The translations under genes were made by a program, and so were the position numbers. A stretch of 33,128 nucleotides of DNA from Hymenobacter terrestris (GTDB taxonomy: Bacteria > Bacteroidota > Bacteroidia > Cytophagales > Hymenobacteraceae), in contig NZ_JABKAV010000038.1 in NCBI RefSeq assembly GCF_013377905.1, forward strand, positions 1-33,128, given 5' to 3'. Within the stretch, counting starts at the first letter, position 1, and each line of letters starts with the position of its first letter. The notes under the pieces are model-generated. The model saw nothing but the letters and a program-made list of their open reading frames with translations, ran no database searches and was not told the DNA's origin. Below are positions 1 to 7,413 of this stretch, piece after piece.

Positions 1-79
1 ATCATAAAATATTGTAATTTAATTATGTATTGACGATAAAGATAACTTAATATAATTATTTATATTAAATCACACCAAA
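1..79. other. AT-rich intergenic edge
   Basis: This stretch is almost entirely A and T, in sharp contrast to the GC-rich genes beside it. It lies just past the stop codon of the minus-strand MBL-fold gene. I see no tRNA or convincing terminator. It may belong to the regulatory region of a gene outside the window, but the edge cuts it off. Confidence 0.5.
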
Positions 80-1093
80 TCATTCCCAATCCTGCCAGCG
101 CAACACTTCACCCACGGCGGGCAGGTGCAGCTCAGCACGGAGCATGCCCGAGGCAGCAATTTCGGTTAGCAGGCGCTGGGGCTCCGAGGCCGGTTCGTCG
201 CTGAGGTCGAAGGTGCCGTGGTGCATGGGCACCAGGTGGCCGGCGCGCAACAGGTTGGCGGCCTTAGCCGACTCGTGAGGATTGGTGTGGCTGCCGGCCA
301 TCATATAAGCCGGCTTATAGGCTCCAATAGGCATAAGCACGACATCCAAAGGCCCAAACTGCCGCTCAATTTCTTCGAAATGGCTGCTCATGTTAGTGTC
401 GCCGGCGAAGTAAATGGTGCGGCCGTCGGGCAGGCGCAGCAGCAACGAGCCCCAGAGCACCTCATTCACATCGAGCAGGCCACGGCGGTACCAGTGCGAG
501 GCTGGCAATTCGAAAAGCTCAAAGGGCGTTTCGGGGCCTAGGTCGAACTGCTGCCACCAGCCGGCTTCCTGCACCGGCAGCCGGGGTACTATGCCGCGCA
601 GCAGCTTTGGCAGCCCCAGCGGCCCATAGGCCCGCAACTGCGGGTTCTGGCGGGCCAGCAATTTAATGGACTGCTCGTCGAGGTGGTCGCGGTGGCCGTG
701 GCTGAGTAGCAGTAGGTCGATGCCCACGAGGTCTTCGGGCTGGCAGGGCAGGGCGTGGCGGCGGCGCAAACCCACCGACGAGAACAGCAGCGGGTCGGTA
801 ATCATCGTTACGCCCGCCACGCGCAGCACGAAGCTGGAGTGGCCCAGCCACAGCAGCCCGTCTTCCTGGCCATGCAGAAAGGCGGTGCCGTCCACCACGT
901 TCGGTGCCCAAGTGTCCTCCTTCTTCTCTTCCTTCTGCGGATTCTTGCTCAGCTGCCATTTCAGCAGCGTGCTCAGCTGTGGCTCATATAGCTCCTGGCC
1001 GTTGCAGTATGCGTTGCCCACCATTTTGTTGCCGGGGTAGGCGGGTTTGATGGTGCGCAAATCGGGGTTGCGCACGAAGCGGACGGAGGCCAT
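80..1093 (-). CDS. MBL-fold metal-dependent hydrolase (UlaG/NAPE-PLD-like)
   Basis: Predicted zinc-dependent hydrolase of the metallo-beta-lactamase superfamily, COG2220-like group. The metal-binding motif SHGHRDHLD is at about residues 131-139 (H132, H134, D136, H137). It is preceded by the typical WLGHSSF and ITDP strands, and followed by AGDTNMS and a late MHHGTF histidine motif, as in the NAPE-PLD/RomA/UlaG relatives. The substrate cannot be told from sequence; members act on phosphodiesters, lactones or lipids. I chose the ATG at 1093, giving 337 residues; an upstream TTG at 1117 would add eight residues without family support. No clear signal peptide is visible. The gene is alone on its strand until the next minus-strand gene, about 120 bases upstream. 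Confidence 0.85.
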   Translation of the reverse strand: MASVRFVRNPDLRTIKPAYPGNKMVGNAYCNGQELYEPQLSTLLKWQLSKNPQKEEKKEDTWAPNVVDGTAFLHGQEDGLLWLGHSSFVLRVAGVTMITDPLLFSSVGLRRRHALPCQPEDLVGIDLLLLSHGHRDHLDEQSIKLLARQNPQLRAYGPLGLPKLLRGIVPRLPVQEAGWWQQFDLGPETPFELFELPASHWYRRGLLDVNEVLWGSLLLRLPDGRTIYFAGDTNMSSHFEEIERQFGPLDVVLMPIGAYKPAYMMAGSHTNPHESAKAANLLRAGHLVPMHHGTFDLSDEPASEPQRLLTEIAASGMLRAELHLPAVGEVLRWQDWE

Positions 1094-1212
1094 GCAGAGA
1101 GTAGCGTAACGAAGCAAAGCGCCGCCCTACCGCTAAACGGACCGGGACAGCGCAGAATTGAGTAGGTGACAAGCCGAGGTCGGGTAGACAGACTTGTTAA
1201 GCTAAAACTAGC

Positions 1213-1773
1213 CTAATACCCCCAGGGCGAGCCGTAGTAGCCGCCCGGCGCAGCCGTGGCCCCGTTGCTCACCCGCACCCCACCCGACACCGAGAAGTTT
1301 TCGGTGATGTGGTAGTCGGCACGCAGGTTTACACCCTGGCCCAGGTTGCCGCCGAAGCCCGCGTAGGGATTCACGCCGAACTGCCCGGCCGGCGTCAGGT
1401 CTTTCCAGGCCGAGCCGGTAAGCGACAACCGATCCGACAGCGCGTACTGCCCGCCGCCCTGGATAAGGTAGTGGTTGGTGCCCGGCAGCAGGGGCCGGCC
1501 GGCACCTTCGGCAACCGGCGGCGCGAAGGCCGCGCCCGGCGTGGTGCGCAGGTACGTAACGCCCCCGAATACCGAAAACCGCTTGCTCAGCGGCAGCGAA
1601 ACCGTGGGGCTGAGGTAGGTGGCCGAGCCGTAGCGGCCGGCAAACGTGGCGCCGGCCTGCAGGCTGTACGAGGGCTTCAGCCCCGGCTTCGGGGCAGTGG
1701 GCGACGCATCCTGGGCCTGGGCGGCGAGGGACAGCAGCAAAGCAGCGGGCAGCAGATAAACGAATCGGGACAT
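1213..1773 (-). CDS. Small secreted protein, possible outer-membrane beta-barrel
   Basis: Unrecognised protein of 186 residues. It starts MSRFVYLLPAALLLSLAAQA, a clear signal peptide with likely cleavage after AQA. The mature part has alternating polar and hydrophobic strands rich in G, Y and S (for example a strand ending SGGVRVSNGA) and ends in an aromatic residue (GSPWGY), which suggests a small outer-membrane barrel. The start at 1773 is chosen because the signal peptide begins there; the frame stays open to 1884, but that extension looks non-coding. A TATCTTTC promoter-like element lies three bases before the ATG. The function is unknown; the barrel prediction is an inference from strand pattern only. 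Confidence 0.75.
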   Translation of the reverse strand: MSRFVYLLPAALLLSLAAQAQDASPTAPKPGLKPSYSLQAGATFAGRYGSATYLSPTVSLPLSKRFSVFGGVTYLRTTPGAAFAPPVAEGAGRPLLPGTNHYLIQGGGQYALSDRLSLTGSAWKDLTPAGQFGVNPYAGFGGNLGQGVNLRADYHITENFSVSGGVRVSNGATAAPGGYYGSPWGY

Positions 1774-1776
1774 GGC

Positions 1777-1784
1777 GAAAGATA
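1777..1784 (-). promoter_or_regulatory. Putative -7 element TATCTTTC
   Basis: On the minus strand TATCTTTC matches the Bacteroidota -7 motif TAnnTTTG except at the last base. It ends three bases before the ATG at 1773, so the transcript would be leaderless or nearly so. I see no good -33 element. Confidence 0.4.
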
Positions 1785-1926
1785 CGAAACCGCGTAGTAG
1801 GGCGAGGCCGCGCTGGGCCCCCGTGCTTAAAGACCGCGCCACCCGAATTGGTTGCATCGATGGGGCACCTATTGGCTGATGCATCGGCGCAAAACCGTTT
1901 CTTTACGCCTTATCCGCCCGCATTTT

Positions 1927-2589
1927 ATGTCCGACGACGAATTCTTCCCTTACCAGCGTTTCCCCAACGCCACGGTGGCCCAGCCGCTACTGGAGTTGCT
2001 GTACGCCCACGACATCGAGGCCCAAACCCGCCTCGACCAGCCTGCATTCGACATTTCATTCGCCTTCAACGAAACCAACCGCTACTTCCAAGTGCTACTG
2101 CGCCCCGCCGACTTCGCCCGAGTCCAAGCGCTAGAGCAGCAGGCCGCCGAAGCCCTCACCGCCGACTTGCCCCCCGACTATTACCTGTTCGCCTTCTCCA
2201 GCCCTGAGCTGCATGACATTATGCTACGGCCCGATGAGTGGAGCCCACTTGATGTGGCTTTGGCTCGGCGGCTGTTGGCCGAGCGGGGCGAGGCCCTGAG
2301 CCCGGCCCGCCTGGAGGAATTGCGCCAGCAGCGCCTCGACGATTTGGCCCGCCCCGAGCCCCGCCAGACCCGCGGAGTGCTGGCTGGCTATACCCTGGCG
2401 CTGCTGGGTGGCTTTTTCGGCCTGCTTATCGGCTGGCACCTGTACGTGCACGGCCGCCAGCTACCCGACGGCCGGCGCGTACCCACCTTCCAGCCCACCG
2501 ACCGCGCCCACGGCCTCCGGATTGTGGTGCTAAGCAGCCTATGTATGTTGGGGCTACTGGTATGGTTTTTCTATCGGGAACTGGTATAG
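1927..2589 (+). CDS. Hypothetical protein with two C-terminal membrane helices
   Basis: Unrecognised protein of 220 residues. The first 140 or so residues are soluble and acidic, beginning MSDDEFFPYQRFPNATVAQP. They resemble a small alpha/beta domain of the kind that precedes membrane anchors in Bacteroidota proteins. Two hydrophobic helices follow (around TLALLGGFFGLLIGWHLYV and IVVLSSLCMLGLLVWFFY), separated by a short polar loop with PDGRRVPTF. The ATG at 1927 is preferred over an in-frame upstream start, because the protein becomes family-like only from MSDDEF. It is divergent from the secreted protein at 1213-1773 and convergent with the M61 peptidase; a bidirectional terminator follows. 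Confidence 0.75.
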   Translation: MSDDEFFPYQRFPNATVAQPLLELLYAHDIEAQTRLDQPAFDISFAFNETNRYFQVLLRPADFARVQALEQQAAEALTADLPPDYYLFAFSSPELHDIMLRPDEWSPLDVALARRLLAERGEALSPARLEELRQQRLDDLARPEPRQTRGVLAGYTLALLGGFFGLLIGWHLYVHGRQLPDGRRVPTFQPTDRAHGLRIVVLSSLCMLGLLVWFFYRELV

Positions 2590-2610
2590 CGCAGCAGTTT
2601 CTGCTCCTAA

Positions 2611-2634
2611 AGCTGACTGGCTTCTCAGTCAGCT
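2611..2634 (+). repeat. Perfect 9-bp hairpin after the 1927-2589 gene
   Basis: AGCTGACTG pairs with CAGTCAGCT across a six-base loop. It lies 22 bases after the stop codon and is followed by only a weak T-rich stretch. It may assist the stronger terminator just downstream. Confidence 0.45.
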
Positions 2635-2657
2635 CGGGTTGTGCTTTGGCCGCGCCC

Positions 2658-2696
2658 AAAAAAAGCCCCGCCGGCACACGCCAGCGGGGCTTTTTT
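2658..2696. terminator. Bidirectional intrinsic terminator
   Basis: GCCCCGC (2665-2671) pairs with GCGGGGC (2684-2690). The stem is flanked by seven A on the left and six T on the right, so it can stop transcription from both sides. It sits between two convergent genes. Confidence 0.9.
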
Positions 2697-2716
2697 AGCA
2701 GAGTCAGAGGCAAGAG

Positions 2717-4570
2717 CTACCGAACCTTGCTGCCGAGCCAGGCGGCCCGGAACTTCTTCTGCGCTTTGCTGACGGGGCGACCAGCGGCCTCGTAGGTTAC
2801 TACCTCCAAGGTAGGATCTTCGGTAAGTGTAACGGGCACGGTCTGCAGGCCGGTGCGGGTGCGCACTTCCAGCTGCACCAGGTCGCCGGGACGGTGGTTA
2901 GCGAGCAGCTCCTCGAACGCCTTAGCGCCCACCAGGCGCTGACCATCAAAGCGCAGCACCACGTCTTCACGGTCGAGGCCGGCCACGTACAGCGGCGAGC
3001 CGATTGTGGTAGTGCCCAGCGTAGCGGTGCTGTCGGCGGCGTTGAAGCTCAAGCGGGTGGCCAGGCTGGCCTTGTTGGGCCGGGCCGGGCGAACCAGCAG
3101 GCCCGCCGGAGCCAGTAGGGCAGGATAATCGTGCCGCTGATGACCGTAGATGTGCTGGCGGAAAAACTGCCCGGCAAAGGCGGTGTCGCGGGCTACTTCG
3201 CCCAGCACGCGCTGCAGGTCGGGCGTGGTATAGGGGCGGGTGGGGGTGTTGTTCTCCTGCGCCTTGCCGAACTGCTGCCACATGGCGCGCATGTAGGTGT
3301 CGAGGTCGGTTTTGAACCGGGTGCGCAGCTCTAGGTCGAGGGCCAGGGCATTGGCCGCGCCAATGTAGTAGTAGCTTAAGTAGGTATTTGCCCGATTATT
3401 GGGGTCGATGGCCGCCGCGGCATCCACAAATGGGGCCTTCTGGCTCATCTGCACCGGCGAGAAGCGGGCTGCACCCGGCGACAGTGCCATAGCGTTTATC
3501 AGCCCGGTAAGCGCCTCCTGGCTGTACTCGGCGTCGGTGGGATAGATGCCGGCGCGGCGCAGTACCAGCTCGCCATAATACTGCGTGAAGCCCTCAGCAA
3601 ACCACAGGTTGCGGCTCATGTTGGCCTGGCTGAAATCGAACGGTTCCAGATCCTGGGGCCGCAACCGCTCCACGTTCCAGGCATGAATAAATTCGTGCGA
3701 CACCGTCCCTAGGTTGTCAATCATGCCGGGGCCGCGCAGGGGGCGCCGGCTGGTAAGGGAGGTGGAGTTGCGGTGCTCCATGCCGTCGGAGCTGGTTTGG
3801 GGCAGGTAATTGGCAATAAAGGTGTAGCGGCCAAAATCGAAGGCCGGCATCCCGCCAAACACCGCCGCCGCCTCGCGCACGATCTTCTGCGTCTGGGCCG
3901 TGTAGGCGTCCAGCTCGGCGGGCGTGCCGTCGTGCAGCACTTTCAACTCAATGGTGCGGCCGCCTTCCTGCCAGGTGCGCACCTGCTGCTCACCCAGCGA
4001 AGTGGGCGAATCCATGAGGTATTGCAGGCTGGGGGCCTGCCAGGTAGTGCCGGCCGCATCGGGCTGCAGCTGGGTGGCCACCGTCCAGGTGGCGGGCAAA
4101 CCCGTGAACTGTACCTGGGCCGGCCGCTGCTCCAGCCCTTGGGCGTAGGCCAGCGTGGCCGGAATGTTCAGGTGGGCGTGGCGGGCATCAATGCCGGCGT
4201 AGGTGCCGTCAGTCCGGTCGCCAAACAGGGTGTAGCTGAAGGTAACGGTACCGTCGTGGCCGGCTACATCCCAGCCCGAGGGGTCGGGCCGGGTCACGGT
4301 CAGCGTACGGCCGCGCGAGTCGGTGGCCGCTACATCGTACACGTTTTTGGCGAATTCGTGGAGGGCATAGCGGCCGGGCGACGAGCGGGCCATGCGCACC
4401 TGCAGCGGCCCGGCCGGCACCTCCCGGAACGTAACCGTTATGCGGGCTTCGTGGTGGACGGCGTTGGGGAAGGATACATTGTATTGCACCGGCGCCTGGG
4501 CCCGGGCAGGGCGCGCAAGGGCCAGCGGCAGGCTCAGCAGTAGCAAGGCCGCAGTTTTCCGCATCAGCAT
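2717..4570 (-). CDS. M61 family glycyl aminopeptidase-like protease with PDZ domain
   Basis: Secreted zinc metallopeptidase of family M61. The 617-residue protein starts with a signal peptide (MLMRKTAALLLLSLPLALA...ARAQA). An N-terminal beta domain follows, then the catalytic domain with the zinc motif HEFIHAWN (H292, E293, H296) and the downstream glutamate-containing segment WFAEGFTQYYGEL. A PDZ domain lies at about residues 500-590, with the strand SPLYVAGLDREDVVLRFDG. The order of N-domain, HExxH peptidase and PDZ is characteristic of the family, and the length is normal. Known members release N-terminal glycine or acidic residues; the substrate here is unknown. Two Met codons lie close together at the start, and I used the first ATG. 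It appears to be transcribed alone. Confidence 0.93.
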   Translation of the reverse strand: MLMRKTAALLLLSLPLALARPARAQAPVQYNVSFPNAVHHEARITVTFREVPAGPLQVRMARSSPGRYALHEFAKNVYDVAATDSRGRTLTVTRPDPSGWDVAGHDGTVTFSYTLFGDRTDGTYAGIDARHAHLNIPATLAYAQGLEQRPAQVQFTGLPATWTVATQLQPDAAGTTWQAPSLQYLMDSPTSLGEQQVRTWQEGGRTIELKVLHDGTPAELDAYTAQTQKIVREAAAVFGGMPAFDFGRYTFIANYLPQTSSDGMEHRNSTSLTSRRPLRGPGMIDNLGTVSHEFIHAWNVERLRPQDLEPFDFSQANMSRNLWFAEGFTQYYGELVLRRAGIYPTDAEYSQEALTGLINAMALSPGAARFSPVQMSQKAPFVDAAAAIDPNNRANTYLSYYYIGAANALALDLELRTRFKTDLDTYMRAMWQQFGKAQENNTPTRPYTTPDLQRVLGEVARDTAFAGQFFRQHIYGHQRHDYPALLAPAGLLVRPARPNKASLATRLSFNAADSTATLGTTTIGSPLYVAGLDREDVVLRFDGQRLVGAKAFEELLANHRPGDLVQLEVRTRTGLQTVPVTLTEDPTLEVVTYEAAGRPVSKAQKKFRAAWLGSKVR

Positions 4571-4650
4571 AAGGGAGCAGTAGTAAGAATGGAACTGCTA
4601 ACCTAAGCAATTTGCGCAGCTAGGAGGCTGCATAAGCCGAAATCCTGCCC

Positions 4651-5304
4651 TTATGGCCGCCACACGCTGGCCGCTACCATACCACCGAAAAACTGCCCGG
4701 CGGGCGTAGGTCGCAGCCCCAGCCGCGACAGTTCTGCTTCTATCGGTGGCCGACGCCGGGCGCTGATGCCGGTGGTCAGGCCGAAAAAGCCGTACATCAG
4801 GCGCAACAACAGCCGGTGCCACCAGCGTTGCGGCGGCCCGAAATCGGCCAGCAGCCACGCGCCGCCGGGGGCCCGCGCCGCGTTTAGCTGCGCCATTAGC
4901 TGCCGCAGCCGGCCGGGTTCGAACAGGTCTAGCAGGAAGAAGGTGAGCACCGCGTCGAACTGCTCGCCGGGCTCCAACGCCGCCTCGGTGCCCAGCCGGA
5001 ATTCTACCTGGCCTGCGGCCTGGGGAATGTGCTGCGCCAGCCAGGCCCGGCTGCGTGCCAGCATGCGGGGTGCGGCTTCCAGGTATAAGATGCTCGCGGC
5101 GGGGCAGCGGCGCAATACCTCCCCCAGCACCCAGCCCGAGCCGCCACCCACTACCAGTACCCGCAGTTGGCCGGTAGCAGGCAGCCCTGCCGCCAGCGCC
5201 GCCTGCTGGGCCCGCTGCAGGGCCCGCCCGTACACGAGCCGGGCCAGCGGGTCGTAGAAGGCCGCCACATAATCGAAACCAGAATCGGGCAGGGAAGCGG
5301 CCAT
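4651..5304 (-). CDS. Class I SAM-dependent methyltransferase
   Basis: Predicted methyltransferase of 217 residues. The Rossmann-fold SAM motif reads VLVVGGGSGWVLGEVL (about residues 49-64). It is followed by an acidic strand end (ILYLEAAPRMLARSR) and by FDAVLTFFLLDLF, which match motifs I, II and IV of class I enzymes. The late hydrophobic region LLLRLMYGFFGLTTGI may contact a membrane lipid or a hydrophobic substrate, which is an inference. The substrate is not identifiable. The ATG at 5304 is divergent from the PAP2 gene at 5402. Confidence 0.85.
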   Translation of the reverse strand: MAASLPDSGFDYVAAFYDPLARLVYGRALQRAQQAALAAGLPATGQLRVLVVGGGSGWVLGEVLRRCPAASILYLEAAPRMLARSRAWLAQHIPQAAGQVEFRLGTEAALEPGEQFDAVLTFFLLDLFEPGRLRQLMAQLNAARAPGGAWLLADFGPPQRWWHRLLLRLMYGFFGLTTGISARRRPPIEAELSRLGLRPTPAGQFFGGMVAASVWRP

Positions 5305-5387
5305 GAGTGGGGGTGGGGACGGCGCGAATAAGCAGTCGGCAGCGGGGCCAAGCTACGGCCCGGTGCCCGCTTTTCCGCGCCGCGCCG

Positions 5388-5395
5388 TATGTTTA
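5388..5395 (+). promoter_or_regulatory. Putative -7 element TATGTTTA
   Basis: TATGTTTA matches TAnnTTTG except at the last base. It ends six bases before the ATG at 5402, which predicts a very short or absent leader. A -33 element is not evident. Confidence 0.4.
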
Positions 5396-5401
5396 GGAAC
5401 T

Positions 5402-6118
5402 ATGACCAAGCACTTGCGCCGGCTGCTGGCCGGCTTTACACTGTTTCTGACCGAGTTTGCCGTTACGCTGGCGCTGGGTACTGCCGGGGTGGTGGCCTTT
5501 CTGGCCCTGAGCCGCGAAGTGTTCGACCAGGACGCGGCAACCTTCGACGCGGCGGCATTCCAGTGGACGCAGGCGCTGCTGGGGGCGCAGCGGCAAAACT
5601 GGGTAGAAGCCGTTACGTTTCTGGCCTCGCGCAACTTCATAACAGTGGTGGGGCTGGGGCTGGTGGGCTGGCTGCTGATGCGGCGGCGGCACTGGTATTC
5701 GCTGCTGGTGCCGGTAGTGGCGCTGGGTTCCATCACGCTCAACCTGATGCTCAAGCAGCTGTACAACCGGCCCCGGCCATTGCTGCCCCTCACCTCGGCT
5801 TCGGGCCTGAGCTACCCGAGCGGCCACGCCATGATTTCGGCCTCCTTCTACGGTTTGCTTATCTACTTTACCTGGACGCGGCTTCGGCGGCGGCCGGTTC
5901 TGCGCTACACGTTGGTCGCGGTGCTTTCCGTTCTGATAGTGCTTATTGGCCTGACGCGGATATACCTGCGGGTGCACTACGCCACCGATGTGCTGGCCGG
6001 CATTGCGGCGGGCCTTGCCTGGCTGATAATTGCTATTCCGCTGTTGCAGCAGTTGGAGAAACGGGTGAGAAAACAATTTCGCAAAGACCCGCAATTGGCT
6101 GAAAAACAGCCTCAATAG
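5402..6118 (+). CDS. PAP2 superfamily membrane phosphatase
   Basis: Integral membrane phosphatase of the type 2 phosphatidic acid phosphatase family, 238 residues. All three signature blocks are present: KQLYNRPRP (K118), the PSGH block (H142), and TRIYLRVHYATD (H192). The two histidines and the lysine/arginines form the phosphate-binding active site in known members. Several hydrophobic helices surround them. Likely substrates are undecaprenyl pyrophosphate or phosphatidylglycerol phosphate, but sequence does not decide. The ATG at 5402 is chosen because an in-frame upstream start at 5303 adds a low-complexity, non-family extension overlapping the divergent gene. A paralogue lies at 6566-7246, just beyond tRNA-Leu. 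Confidence 0.92.
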   Translation: MTKHLRRLLAGFTLFLTEFAVTLALGTAGVVAFLALSREVFDQDAATFDAAAFQWTQALLGAQRQNWVEAVTFLASRNFITVVGLGLVGWLLMRRRHWYSLLVPVVALGSITLNLMLKQLYNRPRPLLPLTSASGLSYPSGHAMISASFYGLLIYFTWTRLRRRPVLRYTLVAVLSVLIVLIGLTRIYLRVHYATDVLAGIAAGLAWLIIAIPLLQQLEKRVRKQFRKDPQLAEKQPQ

Positions 6119-6170
6119 CACGGAAACGAAATTTTAACACGTGTTTTTTCGGCTTTTTTTTGGCCGGTAC

Positions 6171-6202
6171 TTGCAGCGCGCCTCAAAAACCCGCTATCTT
6201 TG
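6171..6202 (+). promoter_or_regulatory. Promoter of tRNA-Leu
   Basis: A TTGC element at 6171-6174 and an exact TATCTTTG at 6195-6202 are separated by 20 bases, close to the Bacteroidota -33/-7 arrangement. The tRNA begins 45 bases downstream. Confidence 0.65.
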
Positions 6203-6246
6203 CAGCATCAAAAGGCCGTCCCCGGAAGGCCAGATGATAAAAAGTC

Positions 6247-6328
6247 GCGCTTGTGGCGAAATTGGTAGACGCGCTGTCTTCAGGCGGCAGTTCCGCAAGG
6301 TGTGGGAGTTCGAGTCTCCCCGAGCGCA
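6247..6328 (+). tRNA. tRNA-Leu (anticodon CAG)
   Basis: GCGCTTG (6247-6253) pairs with CGAGCGC (6321-6327) to form the acceptor stem, with A at 6328 as discriminator base. The D-arm sequence GGCGAAATTGGTAGAC is typical of leucine tRNAs. The anticodon stem CTGTC/GGCAG encloses the loop TTCAGGC with anticodon CAG. A variable arm and the T-arm GGGAG-TTCGAGT-CTCCC follow. The 3' CCA is not encoded (the next bases are CAG). Confidence 0.95.
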
Positions 6329-6339
6329 CAGAGTACGAA

Positions 6340-6374
6340 GAGCTGGCCCAGCAATGGGCCGGCTCTTTCTGTTT
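6340..6374 (+). terminator. Terminator of tRNA-Leu
   Basis: GAGCTGGCCCA pairs with TGGGCCGGCTC (one G-T pair) around a GCAA tetraloop, followed by TTTCTGTTT. It starts 12 bases after the tRNA. Confidence 0.85.
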
Positions 6375-6565
6375 CAGGCAGTCTGGTTGAAACCAGATTT
6401 GTGCAACAACACCCCGCCACAGGTTGCGTTTTTATAACCGGATCAGGAGTCTGAAACGCATGCGGAACGGCCGCCCGGGCCGTTTGGCCTGGCTATACCC
6501 GCACCCTGTTCGGCCGGAACGGCAGGCCTTGCATCTGCGTAAGTAGCTGAAACCAGCGAAAGCCC
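6375..6565. other. Intergenic region with two small hairpins
   Basis: This non-coding region precedes the second PAP2 gene. TCTGGTT/AACCAGA (6382-6397) and AACGGCC/GGCCGTT (6466-6484) can form short hairpins. I see no convincing small gene or known riboswitch. Confidence 0.4.
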
Positions 6566-7246
6566 GTGATACGAAAAGCAAGAGCCCGGCTGGTGGCCAG
6601 CCTGAGTTTATTGACGGTGGAAGTAGTGCTGATGGGCGGCGTGTTCGTGGCCTCGGCGCTGCTGTTCTTCTACCTCACGCGGGTGGTATTCGCGGCCAGT
6701 TCGGTGCAGTTCGACACCTGGGCCTTCGTGCGGCTGGATGCGCTGCGGGCGGCGTGGCCGCTGCTGACGCCGGTGGTGCAGGCCCTCACGTTCTTCGCTT
6801 CGCTGCCGTGGCTGGTGGCGGCGGGCATTGGCCTACCGCTGCTGTTGCGCTACTGGGGCCACCGCCACGAGGCCGCCGAGGTGTTTGGAGCGGTAGCCGG
6901 GGCATCACTGCTCAACCAGTTGCTGAAAACATACTTCAACCGCCTGCGTCCCGATTCGGCGCTTATCGTTCAGGGCGGCCTGAGCTTCCCCAGCGGCCAC
7001 GCCATGATCGGGCTGGCCCTTTACGGCTGCCTGGCCTGGATTCTGTGGCGCCACCGCCGGCATCCGGTCTGGGGGCTGCTGCTGCTGCTCTTCGCCCTGC
7101 TCATCGGCATCACCCGCGTTTACCTGCACGTGCATTACGCCACCGACGTGGTAGCCGGTTTCGCCGGTGCCCTGCTCTGGCTGATTTTGCTGCGGGGGAT
7201 ATTTCAATTTAAAAACAGAAGGGAGAAGCGAGAGGGTAACAGATAG
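6566..7246 (+). CDS. PAP2 superfamily membrane phosphatase, second copy
   Basis: Paralogue of the PAP2 protein at 5402-6118, 226 residues. It keeps the block LLKTYFNRLRP, the PSGH block (H145) and TRVYLHVHYATDVVAG (H190), so it should be catalytically competent. Hydrophobic helices begin at about residue 12 (LSLLTVEVVLMGGVFVASAL). The start codon is GTG at 6566; no suitable ATG exists before the first helix. The two PAP2 genes share order, length and spacing of motifs but differ clearly in the segment between the lysine and PSGH blocks, so the duplication is not recent. The product probably handles an isoprenoid or phospholipid phosphate at the inner membrane. Confidence 0.9.
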   Translation: MIRKARARLVASLSLLTVEVVLMGGVFVASALLFFYLTRVVFAASSVQFDTWAFVRLDALRAAWPLLTPVVQALTFFASLPWLVAAGIGLPLLLRYWGHRHEAAEVFGAVAGASLLNQLLKTYFNRLRPDSALIVQGGLSFPSGHAMIGLALYGCLAWILWRHRRHPVWGLLLLLFALLIGITRVYLHVHYATDVVAGFAGALLWLILLRGIFQFKNRREKREGNR

Positions 7247-7263
7247 AAGTGAGAACGGGGAAG

Positions 7264-7366
7264 GAACGTCATTCTGAGCGCAGCCGAAGCATTTCTACCG
7301 CTTCGTTGCTGACGACAGAGTTAGTATTGCGGTAGAGATTCTTCGACTGCGCTCAGAATGACGTTC
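7264..7366. repeat. Dispersed palindromic repeat, family 1, copy A
   Basis: Arms of about 38 bases (7264-7301 and 7329-7366) are near-perfect inverted repeats beginning GAACGTCATTCTGAGCGCAG, around a 27-base centre that is not conserved. The same sequence occurs in copies B (21061) and C (23068). It lies between the convergent PAP2 and GAF-domain genes. No coding content is supported. Confidence 0.9.
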
Positions 7367-7413
7367 TGTTTTCTGCCCTCAACTCTCCGTACTCTCCGCT
7401 GCTTCTATCACCT

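Noticed and set aside
3773..4543. 256-codon open frame antisense to the M61 peptidase
   Set aside because: It has no family features and lies fully within a gene with clear catalytic motifs and signal peptide.
6247..6328. tRNA-Leu as an integration site
   Set aside because: No integrase is nearby and I saw no second copy of the tRNA 3' end in the window.
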